Shown here: piece by piece, positions 1-7,886 of the stretch
Layout of the letters: each line of letters starts with the position of its first letter
Position numbering within the stretch: the stretch's first letter is position 1
NCBI GenBank assembly: GCA_034408685.1
Contig: JAWXCP010000040.1
Coordinates: 1 to 46,803 of the forward strand
Source: JANXVY01 sp034408685
GTDB lineage: Bacteria > Pseudomonadota > Alphaproteobacteria > Rhizobiales > Hyphomicrobiaceae
Direction: 5' to 3'
Length of the DNA stretch: 46,803 nt
Program-made: the position numbers and the translations under genes
Notes under the pieces: generated by a model
Told to the model about the DNA's origin: nothing
The model's database searches: none
What the model saw: only the letters and a program-made list of their open reading frames with translations

Positions 1-26
1 CGCGCGGCGATCCGCAGGTTGAACAC

Positions 27-719
27 GTGGCTACAACCCCACCTCTGATAGCGGGACCGGCTGAATTTGCGGCTCAATTCGGGGTTTCACGTGAAACCCT
101 GGGCCGACTTGAGGTTTACGCTGCCGAGTTGGTTAAGTGGCAGAAAACGATCAATCTCGTGGCGCCGAGTACGTTGCCCGACGTGTGGCATCGTCATTTT
201 GCCGATTCGGCCCAGCTTGTGGCTTTGGCTCCGGTTGCGGGTTCGGTGACCTCGCCGAATTCAGACGCCGTTGTGCCCTTAACCTGGATTGACCTGGGCA
301 GCGGCGCGGGTTTTCCGGGGCTGGTGGCCGCAATCATGTTGGCCCCGACTGGCCGATGGCGGGTCACGTTGGTCGAAAGCGACAGCCGCAAAGCCGCATT
401 TTTGCGTCATGTCGCGCGCACGGTCGGCGTGCCTGTGGATAACTTGTGCGAGCGAGCCGAGCGCGCTGCGACTCGGGCTAACCTCGCCTACGCAAGCGTT
501 ATCTCTGCCCGCGCCTTAGCACCGTTGACGCAACTTCTGGCGTGGGCGTTGCCGTTCGCTGGGCCCGAAACGGTTTTGTTGCTGCCAAAGGGCCGTGATG
601 CCGCCACAGAGCTACAAGATGCTGAAAAGATATGGCAATTTGAGTATTATTTCGTGCCGAGCCTGACCGATGCCGAAGCGCGAGTCGTCGTGATATCGAG
701 GCTCACGCGGCGCCGTTGA
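27..719 (+). CDS. rsmG: 16S rRNA (guanine-N7) methyltransferase RsmG
   Basis: RsmG (GidB) uses S-adenosylmethionine to methylate N7 of G527 in 16S rRNA, in the cytoplasm. The protein is 230 aa, normal for the family, with the SAM-binding glycine motif DLGSGAGFPG near residue 90 and the upstream WNxxxNL-like segment WQKTINLVAPS. The GTG at 27 is the only sensible start in frame. The next genes are parA and parB, the usual alphaproteobacterial order, in which mnmG would lie just upstream; only about 20 bases of any upstream gene are visible, too few to identify. An 18-bp palindrome like parS falls in codons 19-25 of this gene. Function is certain by motif and context; the start is moderately sure. 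Confidence 0.93.
   Translation: MATTPPLIAGPAEFAAQFGVSRETLGRLEVYAAELVKWQKTINLVAPSTLPDVWHRHFADSAQLVALAPVAGSVTSPNSDAVVPLTWIDLGSGAGFPGLVAAIMLAPTGRWRVTLVESDSRKAAFLRHVARTVGVPVDNLCERAERAATRANLAYASVISARALAPLTQLLAWALPFAGPETVLLLPKGRDAATELQDAEKIWQFEYYFVPSLTDAEARVVVISRLTRRR
82..99. promoter_or_regulatory. parS-like centromere site inside rsmG
   Basis: GGGTTTCACGTGAAACCC is a perfect 18-bp palindrome. Its core GTTTCACGTGAAAC (84-97) matches the well-known bacterial parS consensus TGTTTCACGTGAAACA over 14 central bases. It lies within the rsmG coding sequence and about 1.6 kb upstream of parB. ParB binds such sites, loads as a CTP-dependent clamp and spreads, so this is inferred to be a chromosomal parS site. 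I saw no second copy in the window. Confidence 0.88.
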
Positions 720-809
720 CCCGCCGCAGACCGCGTTGTGGAGACACTGCGGGGCAGCGACGAAAACGGCATCGCGTGTGGCCCGTGCTGCAACAGATGG
801 AATGGCCCG

Positions 810-1682
810 ATGACGAATTCGTTTGCCAACGCGACCGCTGATCCGACGCCGTTGACCCGCAGTCAGCCTCTGGATGCAAGCCCGAGGGTGTTTGCGATCG
901 TGAACCAGAAGGGCGGCGTGGGCAAAACGACGACCGCGATCAATCTCGGCACAGCCTTAGCAGCCGTCGGCGAGCGCGTGCTGGTGATCGACCTCGACGC
1001 CCAAGGCAACGCGTCGACAGGGCTCGGGATTGCACCCGAGGCACGCGCGCGCACAAGCTATGACGTGCTCGTATCAGGCGCGGCTTTGACCGAAGTGGCG
1101 GTTCCAACGGCCGTGCCCGACCTTCATCTCGTGCCAGCAAATGCCGACCTTGTCGGCATCGATGCCCACATGGGGTCGGACAACAACCGGTTTTACAAGC
1201 TGCGCGACGCTGTTCGGCTGATGGCGGCCACCGGTCGCGCAAACCCGGCGAAATCCTACAGTTACGTGCTGGTCGATTGCCCTCCGTCGCTGTCGCTGAT
1301 GACGCTGAACGCCATGACCGCGGCGGATGCGTTGCTGGTGCCGGTGCAATGCGAATTCTTCGCACTCGAAGGCATTTCGCAGCTCAGGGATACGGTCGAT
1401 CAGATCCGAACGACGCTGAACCCCGCGCTCGAAATTCAAGGCGTGGTGTTGACCATGCACGATGCCCGCACGTCGCTGTCGCGCGAAGTTGCCGACAACG
1501 TGCGCGCGTTCTTCGGTGCGAAGGTTTACGAGACGATGATCCCGCGAAATACGCGGGTGGCTGAGGCCCCGTCCCACGGCAAGCCGCTGCTGCTGTACGA
1601 CTACGATTGCAGCGGTAGCCAAGCCTACATCCGGCTCGCCACAGAGATCATCCAGCGCGAGCGCCAGTCGAAGGCCGCGTAA
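810..1682 (+). CDS. parA: chromosome partitioning ATPase ParA (Soj)
   Basis: ParA is a deviant Walker-A ATPase that binds DNA non-specifically and moves ParB-parS complexes during chromosome segregation. The protein has the deviant Walker A motif KGGVGKTTTAINL near its N-terminus, then a DLDAQGNAS motif (Walker A') and VLVDCPPSLSLM (Walker B). I chose ATG 810, giving 290 aa; an in-frame GTG at 738 would add 24 residues, including a Cys-rich stretch that does not look like ParA. The gene lies between rsmG and parB, the standard order, and is probably co-transcribed with parB 30 bases downstream. Confidence 0.95.
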   Translation: MTNSFANATADPTPLTRSQPLDASPRVFAIVNQKGGVGKTTTAINLGTALAAVGERVLVIDLDAQGNASTGLGIAPEARARTSYDVLVSGAALTEVAVPTAVPDLHLVPANADLVGIDAHMGSDNNRFYKLRDAVRLMAATGRANPAKSYSYVLVDCPPSLSLMTLNAMTAADALLVPVQCEFFALEGISQLRDTVDQIRTTLNPALEIQGVVLTMHDARTSLSREVADNVRAFFGAKVYETMIPRNTRVAEAPSHGKPLLLYDYDCSGSQAYIRLATEIIQRERQSKAA

Positions 1683-1712
1683 ACAATCGATCGATTTTCA
1701 AAGGGTTGAGCG

Positions 1713-2666
1713 ATGAACGTCCCACTCCAACGCAGCCGCCTTGGTCGAGGCCTCGCCTCCCTGATCGGTGAGGTCCAGTCGCCACCAGAGCGCGATACGC
1801 CAGCCGCGACGTTAGGCGGGGTGCTTGCCATGCCCGGCGCGCGTCTGCCGATCCACGGCGAGCAACGGGTCGTCCCGATCGAGCATTTGCGCGGCGGCAG
1901 CTTGAACCCCCGCCGCGACTTCAACGACGACGATCTGTTGGAACTGGCCGAATCGATCCGGTCCAAAGGCCTCGTTCAGCCGATCATCGCCCGGCCCGAT
2001 CCCGCACCGGTAAACGGTAGCCAATACGAAATCGTCGCCGGGGAACGCCGCTGGCGCGCTGCCCAGCTTGCCGGGCTCCATGTGCTGCCGGTGATCGTGC
2101 GCGACCTCGAAGATCGCGACGTACTCGAAATCGCGATCATCGAGAACGTACAGCGTGCCGATCTCAATGCGCTGGAAGAGGCGTCGGGCTATCGCGAGCT
2201 GATCGAGCGGTATGGCTACAGCCAGGAGCAACTGTCAGAAATCATTGGTAAAAGTCGCAGCCATGTCGCCAACACGTTGCGGCTGATGAAGCTGCCTGAG
2301 ACCATCCAGGCCTTGGTCCAAAACGGCCAGTTGACGCCGGGCCACGCGCGCCCCTTGGTCGGCCGGGCCGACGCGGAAGAACTTGCCCGGCGCATCATCG
2401 CCGAGGAGCTCAACGTCCGCGAGGTCGAGGCGCTGGTCAACAGCCTGTCCGAGCCGCGCGGCCCAATCGGGCAACCAGGCTCGACAGCACGCAAGGTGCG
2501 CGACAAGGACCCCGACACCAAGGCCTTTGAAAAGGATCTTGCCGATCAGTTGGGCCTAAAGGTCGAAATCAAAAAGGGGGCTGGCGAAACCGGTCAGCTT
2601 TTGATCCGCTATGGTAGCTTTGACCAGCTTGACTACATCCGCATGCGGCTGACAAACGGGAACTGA
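1713..2666 (+). CDS. parB: chromosome partitioning protein ParB
   Basis: ParB binds parS and forms the partition complex acted on by ParA. The 317-aa protein starts with the short basic segment RSRLGRGLASLIGE typical of chromosomal ParB, which stimulates ParA. It then has the ParB/Srx CTPase domain with GERRWRAAQLAGL and ENVQRADLNALEEA, a helix-turn-helix around YSQEQLSEIIGKSRSHVANTLRL, and a C-terminal dimerisation segment. AAAGGG seven bases or so before ATG 1713 is a good ribosome binding site. Its likely target palindrome is in rsmG. After parB the gene order departs from the common alphaproteobacterial pattern: hisE and coaA follow instead of holA. Confidence 0.96.
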   Translation: MNVPLQRSRLGRGLASLIGEVQSPPERDTPAATLGGVLAMPGARLPIHGEQRVVPIEHLRGGSLNPRRDFNDDDLLELAESIRSKGLVQPIIARPDPAPVNGSQYEIVAGERRWRAAQLAGLHVLPVIVRDLEDRDVLEIAIIENVQRADLNALEEASGYRELIERYGYSQEQLSEIIGKSRSHVANTLRLMKLPETIQALVQNGQLTPGHARPLVGRADAEELARRIIAEELNVREVEALVNSLSEPRGPIGQPGSTARKVRDKDPDTKAFEKDLADQLGLKVEIKKGAGETGQLLIRYGSFDQLDYIRMRLTNGN

Positions 2667-2730
2667 TCTCGGCCGGGCTCGCCGGCGACAGGCGCTTGAC
2701 GGCATGATTTTCGATTGAGCGAGCCTGACC

Positions 2731-3114
2731 ATGACCGATGCGGTAGCAGCACTTGCAGACCTGATCCACGCGCGGCGGACAGCACCCGCCGACCCGTCGG
2801 CAGCGCCGTCATACACACGGCAACTGCTGGACGCCGGTCCCGACCGCTGCGCGCGAAAGTTCGGCGAGGAGGCGATCGAACTGGTGATCGCGGCACTCGG
2901 CGGCGCCACGCGGCCCGATGGCGGAAACCATGTTCGTATGCCGCTGTCGAAAGTCGAGAAAGATGCCGTGGCATCCGAGGCCGCAGATGTGCTCTATCAT
3001 CTGATCGTGTTGCTCGAGAGCCGGGATGTGCCATGGGACAACGTGACGGCGAAGTTAGCCAGCCGGATGGGAAACTCCGGGATCGCGGAAAAGGCGTCCC
3101 GTCAAGCGGGCTGA
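2731..3114 (+). CDS. hisE: phosphoribosyl-ATP pyrophosphatase HisE
   Basis: HisE hydrolyses phosphoribosyl-ATP to phosphoribosyl-AMP, step two of histidine synthesis. The 127-aa protein has the MazG-superfamily magnesium-binding motifs: KFGEEAIEL and, further on, SEAADVLYHLIVLL. Between them is a segment of about 15 extra residues (around GATRPDGGNHVRM) compared with the compact form I know from other bacteria. No other his gene is in the window; in many relatives hisE ends the hisBHAF-hisE row. coaA follows within 50 bases, a pairing also common in alphaproteobacteria. The family is clear; the inserted loop is only an eye comparison. Confidence 0.9.
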   Translation: MTDAVAALADLIHARRTAPADPSAAPSYTRQLLDAGPDRCARKFGEEAIELVIAALGGATRPDGGNHVRMPLSKVEKDAVASEAADVLYHLIVLLESRDVPWDNVTAKLASRMGNSGIAEKASRQAG

Positions 3115-3160
3115 ATCGCGGCGTTTGCGTCGTCAAGTACCGCCTCGTAAAGGTCAACCC

Positions 3161-4171
3161 GTGACGCCCCCTGCACCTAGCCGGCGCTCTTCGTTGCTGG
3201 TCCGCAACGAGCGAGCACTCGCGTCTTCGGTAGCGCTAGGTTTCTCGCCCTATCGCACATTCACACGCGCCGAATGGGCGCGATTGCGCGCCGACACGCC
3301 GATGACGCTGTCCGCCGATGACCTGGATCAAGTGTCGGGCGTCATTGAGGAATTGTCGGCGGCCGACGTCGAAGAAATTTACCTGCCGATGTCGCGGCTG
3401 CTAAACCTGTATGTCGCCGCCGCTCAAGAGTTGCACTCGGTCTCGGCGAAGTTTTTAGGGCACGGCGACGGAAAGGTGCCGTTCATTATCGGCATCGCAG
3501 GCTCGGTGGCCGTCGGCAAAAGCACAACGGCTCGGGTCCTCAGAGCCTTGCTCGCGCGCTGGCCGAACACGCCAAAAGTCGACATGATCACGACGGACGG
3601 GTTTCTCTATCCCAACGCCGAACTCGACCGCCGTCGGTTGATGACCCGCAAGGGTTTTCCCGAGAGTTTCGACAGCGCCCGGCTGCTGCAATTTCTGGCA
3701 GACGTGAAAAGCGGCCGCGGGATCGTCGAGGCGCCGGTCTACTCCCACTTCAATTATGACATCGTGCCTGGACGTTTCATACGCACTGGAAACCCTGACA
3801 TTCTGATCGTCGAGGGCCTCAACGTGCTGCAGCCAGCGCGCCTGATCAAAGGCGGCGATGCGATCCCCTTCGTATCGGACTTTTTCGATTTCTCGATCTA
3901 CATTGACGCCGGACCGGCTCACCTCGAGCAATGGTATGTCGAGCGGTTCATGCGGCTGCGCGCCACTGCTTTCCGCGATCCCGGCGCCTTCTTCCACCGC
4001 TACACGACGATGACCGAAGACGAAGCCCGCGACGCGGCGCTCGACATCTGGCGATCGATCAACCTGAAAAACCTGGAAGAGAACATCCTTCCGACCCGCC
4101 AACGCGCCAGCTTAATCCTCGAAAAAAGCGCCGACCATCGCGTAACGATGGTGTCGCTGCGTAAGCTGTGA
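3161..4171 (+). CDS. coaA: type I pantothenate kinase CoaA
   Basis: CoaA phosphorylates pantothenate with ATP, the first and regulated step of coenzyme A synthesis. The P-loop GIAGSVAVGKST lies near residue 115, followed by MITTDGFLYPN and YDIVPG segments characteristic of prokaryotic type I PanK. The GTG at 3161 has AAAGG at a suitable distance and gives 336 aa, close to the E. coli length (316); a TTG at 3125 would add 12 residues. The gene is 46 bases behind hisE and probably in its operon. It is followed at once by a tandem repeat with hairpin potential. Confidence 0.94.
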   Translation: MTPPAPSRRSSLLVRNERALASSVALGFSPYRTFTRAEWARLRADTPMTLSADDLDQVSGVIEELSAADVEEIYLPMSRLLNLYVAAAQELHSVSAKFLGHGDGKVPFIIGIAGSVAVGKSTTARVLRALLARWPNTPKVDMITTDGFLYPNAELDRRRLMTRKGFPESFDSARLLQFLADVKSGRGIVEAPVYSHFNYDIVPGRFIRTGNPDILIVEGLNVLQPARLIKGGDAIPFVSDFFDFSIYIDAGPAHLEQWYVERFMRLRATAFRDPGAFFHRYTTMTEDEARDAALDIWRSINLKNLEENILPTRQRASLILEKSADHRVTMVSLRKL

Positions 4172-4183
4172 CAGCGGCCCCGC

Positions 4184-4325
4184 GTTCGGTTAGAACGCGC
4201 ATCAACGTCGGGTTCGGATAGAACGCGCATCAACGTCGGGTTCGGCTAGAACGCGCATCAAAGTCGGGTTCGGCTAGAACGCGCGAGGAGAGACGCGTTC
4301 GGCTAGAACGCGCGACGAGAGGCGA
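4184..4325. repeat. five-unit tandem repeat (28-29 bp) with hairpin potential
   Basis: Units begin at 4184, 4212, 4240, 4268 and 4297, so the period is 28, 28, 28 and 29. The conserved core is TTCGGNTAGAACGCGC; the second half of the unit diverges in units 4 and 5. In the first and last units GCGTTC before and GAACGC after the GG(T/C)TA centre can fold as a hairpin. The array lies between the coaA stop (4171) and the next start (4357), with no room for spacers, so it is not a CRISPR array. It may act in mRNA 3' end formation; no T-tract follows. Confidence 0.85.
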
Positions 4326-4356
4326 GCGACGTTTTGCTCAAAGCGGGGTGTTGAGT

Positions 4357-5616
4357 ATGTCAGCGAATACGCGGTCGATCGTCGCGATCATCTTTGTCGT
4401 CCTCGGCATGTCGTTCATCGTGACGACCGCAGTCTTGTATACCGAGTTCCGCGACCATGACTGGTTCACGCTCGCGACCCTTTACAGCCACCTGTTCGTG
4501 TTCTTTCCAACGTTCGGCTTATTGGCGCTGTTTGCCTTTTATATCCCCGCTTGCGCCCTCCTCGATCTCTACTGGAACAACCCCAAAGTCGTGCGCTACG
4601 GCCGTCTGCGTTTTGCATTGGGCACGACCGTTTTGATTCTGATGTCGGTCCTGGTCGCACGGGCGCTCGTCGGTGGCGACCTGCCAGCCATCTGGTGGCT
4701 GAAACCCCAGACCTTGGCTGCCGACCGGGGTGACCCCGCAGGTTGCGTTACAGACCCATCTGCCACCCAGTCGGCGTGCTTGCGTCATCCGATTTTGGAG
4801 AGCGTTGCCGAGGTTCGCCGCCAGTCCGAGAAGCGCAACGGGCTGTCGGTCCTGGTCCGCCAGTGCGATCCCGACCCGCTGATTGAAACGCCGCGGGCCC
4901 TGATCGAGCGCCGCTATTGTTTCGTGACCAAGACGATGTTGTCGGCCGCCGAATGCTGTCAGGCTCAAACCCGGTTTTCGGTGGCGTTGACGCAAATTTA
5001 CGCCAACGACGGCAAGCCGTCGGTCACCAGTCTGATCCATTCGATCCTGCTGCCTCTCAAGATCTTCTTCCTATTGATGATCCTGGCCATCGGCTTCCTG
5101 CTCGCCATGTGGCGGCGCACGATCGATAAGCTCTATCACGATGATACGGCAGGGATTGAGCGCGGCATCCTGATCGGGGCATTCGCCATGCTGATCTGGC
5201 CGATCTCGAACCAGAGCTTTTTGCAATCGTCGAGCCTGCTCTATGGCAAATACGGCGATGGCTTCTATTCCGCCCTGTCGCCGGTCATGAGCGGCCTGTT
5301 CGTAATTTGGGTGCTGCTGCTGGTCGTGTTCTTTTTCCGCCGGACGCAACGCGACATCGAGGCTGCCGGCAAGATCGGTGGCGGCATCGCCTCACTGGTG
5401 TTTGCGTTGAAATACCAGGAAATCATCGATTATGCGACGCGGTTCCTGGGGTCTGGGGCCAACGCTGTCGAACTCGTGGTGATGGGCGCGCTGTTGTTGA
5501 CCGGGCTTGTCGTGTTGACCCAAACGACCGGCGCACAATCGGCAACTGCGGCGGCAGAAAGTGGCCAGAATAGTGTCCCGGGTAGCGGGCCGGACAATAA
5601 TTCCGCGCCGACGTGA
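4357..5616 (+). CDS. unknown multispanning membrane protein with Cys-rich loop
   Basis: I do not recognise a family. ATG 4357, eight bases after GGGG, gives 419 aa. There are about three hydrophobic helices in the first 110 residues, a soluble segment of about 120 residues, then about four more helices and a Ser/Gly/Asn-rich tail. The soluble segment holds six cysteines (in GDPAGC, QSAC, VRQC, RRYC and AECC), which suggests disulfides and hence a periplasmic location. The gene stands alone between a tandem repeat and a terminator facing the other way. Codon use looks like that of its neighbours. No enzymatic motif was seen, so no function is given. Confidence 0.8.
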   Translation: MSANTRSIVAIIFVVLGMSFIVTTAVLYTEFRDHDWFTLATLYSHLFVFFPTFGLLALFAFYIPACALLDLYWNNPKVVRYGRLRFALGTTVLILMSVLVARALVGGDLPAIWWLKPQTLAADRGDPAGCVTDPSATQSACLRHPILESVAEVRRQSEKRNGLSVLVRQCDPDPLIETPRALIERRYCFVTKTMLSAAECCQAQTRFSVALTQIYANDGKPSVTSLIHSILLPLKIFFLLMILAIGFLLAMWRRTIDKLYHDDTAGIERGILIGAFAMLIWPISNQSFLQSSSLLYGKYGDGFYSALSPVMSGLFVIWVLLLVVFFFRRTQRDIEAAGKIGGGIASLVFALKYQEIIDYATRFLGSGANAVELVVMGALLLTGLVVLTQTTGAQSATAAAESGQNSVPGSGPDNNSAPT

Positions 5617-5951
5617 TTGAACTGCCGCAGCCGAACGAGCGACGGCCAGACCCGCTTCGGCAAACGGCCTACGCACGCAAAAAAAGGCCGCTTTGGGGGC
5701 GGCCTTAAAGTTGCAATGGATGCACTACCGCCGGTCGCCGCAGCCGAAGCCAGGGCGCCAACGGTCGTCACGCGAAGGGCACAGACGCAAAGTCCAACTC
5801 GGTCGAGAGAGACAGTCTTGACGCACGGGTAAATCGAAGAACTGGCCGCGAACGAACGCCGGCGAACAACGCGAAAACGGCACGGCGGCCAACAAGGTAG
5901 GGGTCGATTGTACCGATCAGCCGGGCCCTGGCGGATCGAGATCCAGCAACC
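5617..5951. other. intergenic region between convergent genes
   Basis: This 335-base stretch separates the plus-strand membrane protein gene from the minus-strand gene ending at 5952. Apart from the hairpin at 5679-5706 I see no gene or recognisable site; open frames here lack ribosome binding sites and family features. Confidence 0.6.
5679..5706 (-). terminator. Rho-independent terminator, minus strand
   Basis: AAGGCCGC (5684-5691) and GCGGCCTT (5699-5706) form a perfect 8-bp stem with a 7-base loop. A run of seven A at 5679-5685 becomes the U-tract when read on the minus strand. It therefore best serves the leftward gene ending at 5952, although the stem might also stop plus-strand transcripts of the membrane protein gene. 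Confidence 0.75.
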
Positions 5952-6536
5952 CTACGCCAAGTGACCGGGCACCGTGATGAGTTCGGCGGCGAACTTTAGC
6001 GCCGCCTCGGCAACAGTGACCTGAACTTGAAAAAACGGCCCAACCGGCATGGATTTTGCGCCGTAAGCCAAAAGTGAAGCCTGCGCCTCCAGCCCGGACA
6101 TGAAAACGCCGATACCGAGGCCGAACAGTCGCGCAAAGCTGTGGTCGGCGCTTGACTGAGGCGCGTCTGACACCGAGGCCGTCCGGCCATCTCGGCGGGT
6201 AGCGGCCTCGCCATCGAGACCAACGGCTGGCGCTGTAAGTTTATGATCGGCAGCTTGCGCTGCAGCCATCGTCCGCGCCGGTGTTGCCGTGTGAACCGGC
6301 GTCGGCGTGTGGATCGGCCCGGTCGCTTCGGCGCCGCCAAACGCCAGCAAGGATGCGTGATACTTGTCGCGCAGCCGGCGGATAACCGACGGGTCGTTGA
6401 TGCCCATTTCCTTGATCGCCGTGGTCGGCTTCATATCGGGATTAGTCGCCAGCAACCCGGCGATGGCTTCGAGGTGGTTGGTGTCGTCGAGGCCGGTCCC
6501 CTTTGGACGGCCGCGTCCCGATTTTTGGAGCATCAT
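5952..6536 (-). CDS. unknown protein with basic AT-hook-like N-terminus
   Basis: No family recognised. The 194-aa product opens with KSGRGRPKGTGLDD, which resembles an AT-hook (GRGRPKG), followed by about 45 residues with helix-turn-helix character (TTAIKEMGINDPSVIRRLRDKY). A Thr/Pro/Ala-rich linker follows, then a hydrophobic-amphipathic C-terminal part (around FGLGIGVFMSGLEAQASLL) that could be a coiled or phasin-like helix. On the minus strand AAGGA lies about seven bases before the ATG pair at 6536/6533, a good start. It is monocistronic, with its own terminator downstream. A nucleoid- or granule-associated DNA-binding role is conceivable but is inference. Confidence 0.75.
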   Translation of the reverse strand: MMLQKSGRGRPKGTGLDDTNHLEAIAGLLATNPDMKPTTAIKEMGINDPSVIRRLRDKYHASLLAFGGAEATGPIHTPTPVHTATPARTMAAAQAADHKLTAPAVGLDGEAATRRDGRTASVSDAPQSSADHSFARLFGLGIGVFMSGLEAQASLLAYGAKSMPVGPFFQVQVTVAEAALKFAAELITVPGHLA

Positions 6537-6765
6537 GGAAAATCCTTGGCGGAATCAAACGGTTGCTGATTGCGACGGTGCAGTGCGCCGCCACGTCCGC
6601 CAAGGAGAAAAAATCAGAAAGTAACAAAATAGAGAAGACTTGCAGAGGCATGTGTTGCCGTCGTGCAAGAAAATCTCAAGTAGCGGCTCTAAAGCGATGA
6701 ATTTGCGGCGATTATAACCTCCACAAATCGCACCACCTGCGTCCGCGCGGTGTTGCGGTCGCCGG

Positions 6766-7767
6766 TCATTCAGTGACGACAAAACCACCCTCGCGGGCCA
6801 ACGCGGCAAGGTTCGCCTCGGGCCGCGCACCGATGTGCGAGATGATCTCAGCCGCCGCCAAGGCACCAAGTCGCGCCGACGTTGCGTTGGGCAGGCCGCG
6901 CGCCGCACCGAACAGGAACCCCGCGGCGAACAGGTCGCCAGCCCCCGTGGTATCGACGACGTGGTCGACGTGATGGGCAGGCACAGCCTCCCGCGACGGG
7001 CCAGCGACAACCACACAGCCCTTGGCGCTACGGGTCAAAACCGCCAACGGAACGTCCGCGCCGATGTGAGCTGCCGCAGCGTCGAAATCGGCACCTTGAT
7101 ACAGCGAAACGAGCTCGCTTTCGTTGGCGAACACAATGTCGACGCCCGACCGCATGAACTCCAAAAATTCGTCCCGGTGCCGGTCGACGCAGAACGCATC
7201 GGACAGTGTCAGTGCAACTTTACGCCCGGCACCTCGCGCGATTTCGACCGCACGCCGGAATGCGGCCTTACCGGGAGGGGCGTCGAACAGATACCCTTCG
7301 AGATAGACGATACCAGCTGACGCGATGACGTCCGCGTCGAGGTCGGCCTCTTCGAACGCCGTCGAGATGCCCAGAAACGTGTTCATCGTCCGCTCGCCGT
7401 CGGGCGTGACGAGGATGAGCGAGCGCGAGGTTTGCCCGCCAGCGACTGGCCGCGACTGGAACGCGACGCCTTGCGCGGCAATATCGTGGGCAAAGATGCG
7501 GCCGAATTCGTCATCGCCGATCTTGCCGATGAAGCTCGCGGAACCGCCAAGCGACGCGATACCGGCAATCGTGTTAGCCGCCGATCCGCCCGAGATTTCG
7601 ATCCCCGGGCCCATCGCGGTGTAAAGCACCATCAGCGCGTCCGTATCGACAAGGCGCATCCCGCCCTTGGCCGCGCCGAACCGCTCCAGAAAGGCGTCGT
7701 CACAGCGGCCGATGATGTCGACAATGGCGTTGCCGATGCCAGCGACGTCGAAGCGAGGAGCGGTCAT
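6766..7767 (-). CDS. PfkB-family carbohydrate/adenosine kinase
   Basis: A ribokinase-fold kinase that transfers phosphate from ATP to a sugar or nucleoside. PfkB signature 1 appears as GGSAANTIAGIASLGG near residue 55 and signature 2 as DTTGAGDLFAAGFLFG near residue 260, containing the catalytic Asp and the anion hole. The overall sequence is of the type commonly annotated as adenosine kinase in alphaproteobacteria; substrate is inferred. ATG 7767 with AGGA upstream gives 333 aa. The open frame extends further to 8034, but that part lies over holA in another frame and is not coding. holA lies 119 bases upstream on the same strand. Confidence 0.88.
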   Translation of the reverse strand: MTAPRFDVAGIGNAIVDIIGRCDDAFLERFGAAKGGMRLVDTDALMVLYTAMGPGIEISGGSAANTIAGIASLGGSASFIGKIGDDEFGRIFAHDIAAQGVAFQSRPVAGGQTSRSLILVTPDGERTMNTFLGISTAFEEADLDADVIASAGIVYLEGYLFDAPPGKAAFRRAVEIARGAGRKVALTLSDAFCVDRHRDEFLEFMRSGVDIVFANESELVSLYQGADFDAAAAHIGADVPLAVLTRSAKGCVVVAGPSREAVPAHHVDHVVDTTGAGDLFAAGFLFGAARGLPNATSARLGALAAAEIISHIGARPEANLAALAREGGFVVTE

Positions 7768-7886
7768 GGGTGGTCCTGAAAGGAAAGCGATGTGAGGGCG
7801 TGGTGAGCCGATACCCAACGAGCAGAGAACCAGCAACAGGACACGTCGCGCGTGAGGCGCTGGAACGAGCCAGCGGTACACGATCG

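Noticed and set aside
2..22. Possible last codons of mnmG before rsmG
   Set aside because: Only six codons and two competing frames; expected from synteny but not supportable from the sequence.
4184..4325. Tandem repeat considered as a CRISPR array
   Set aside because: Units are contiguous with no unique spacers, and no cas gene is present.
6639..6669. CTTGCA/TGCAAG inverted repeat after the kinase gene as a terminator
   Set aside because: Only six paired bases with a loop of 19 and a poor U-tract; too weak to call.
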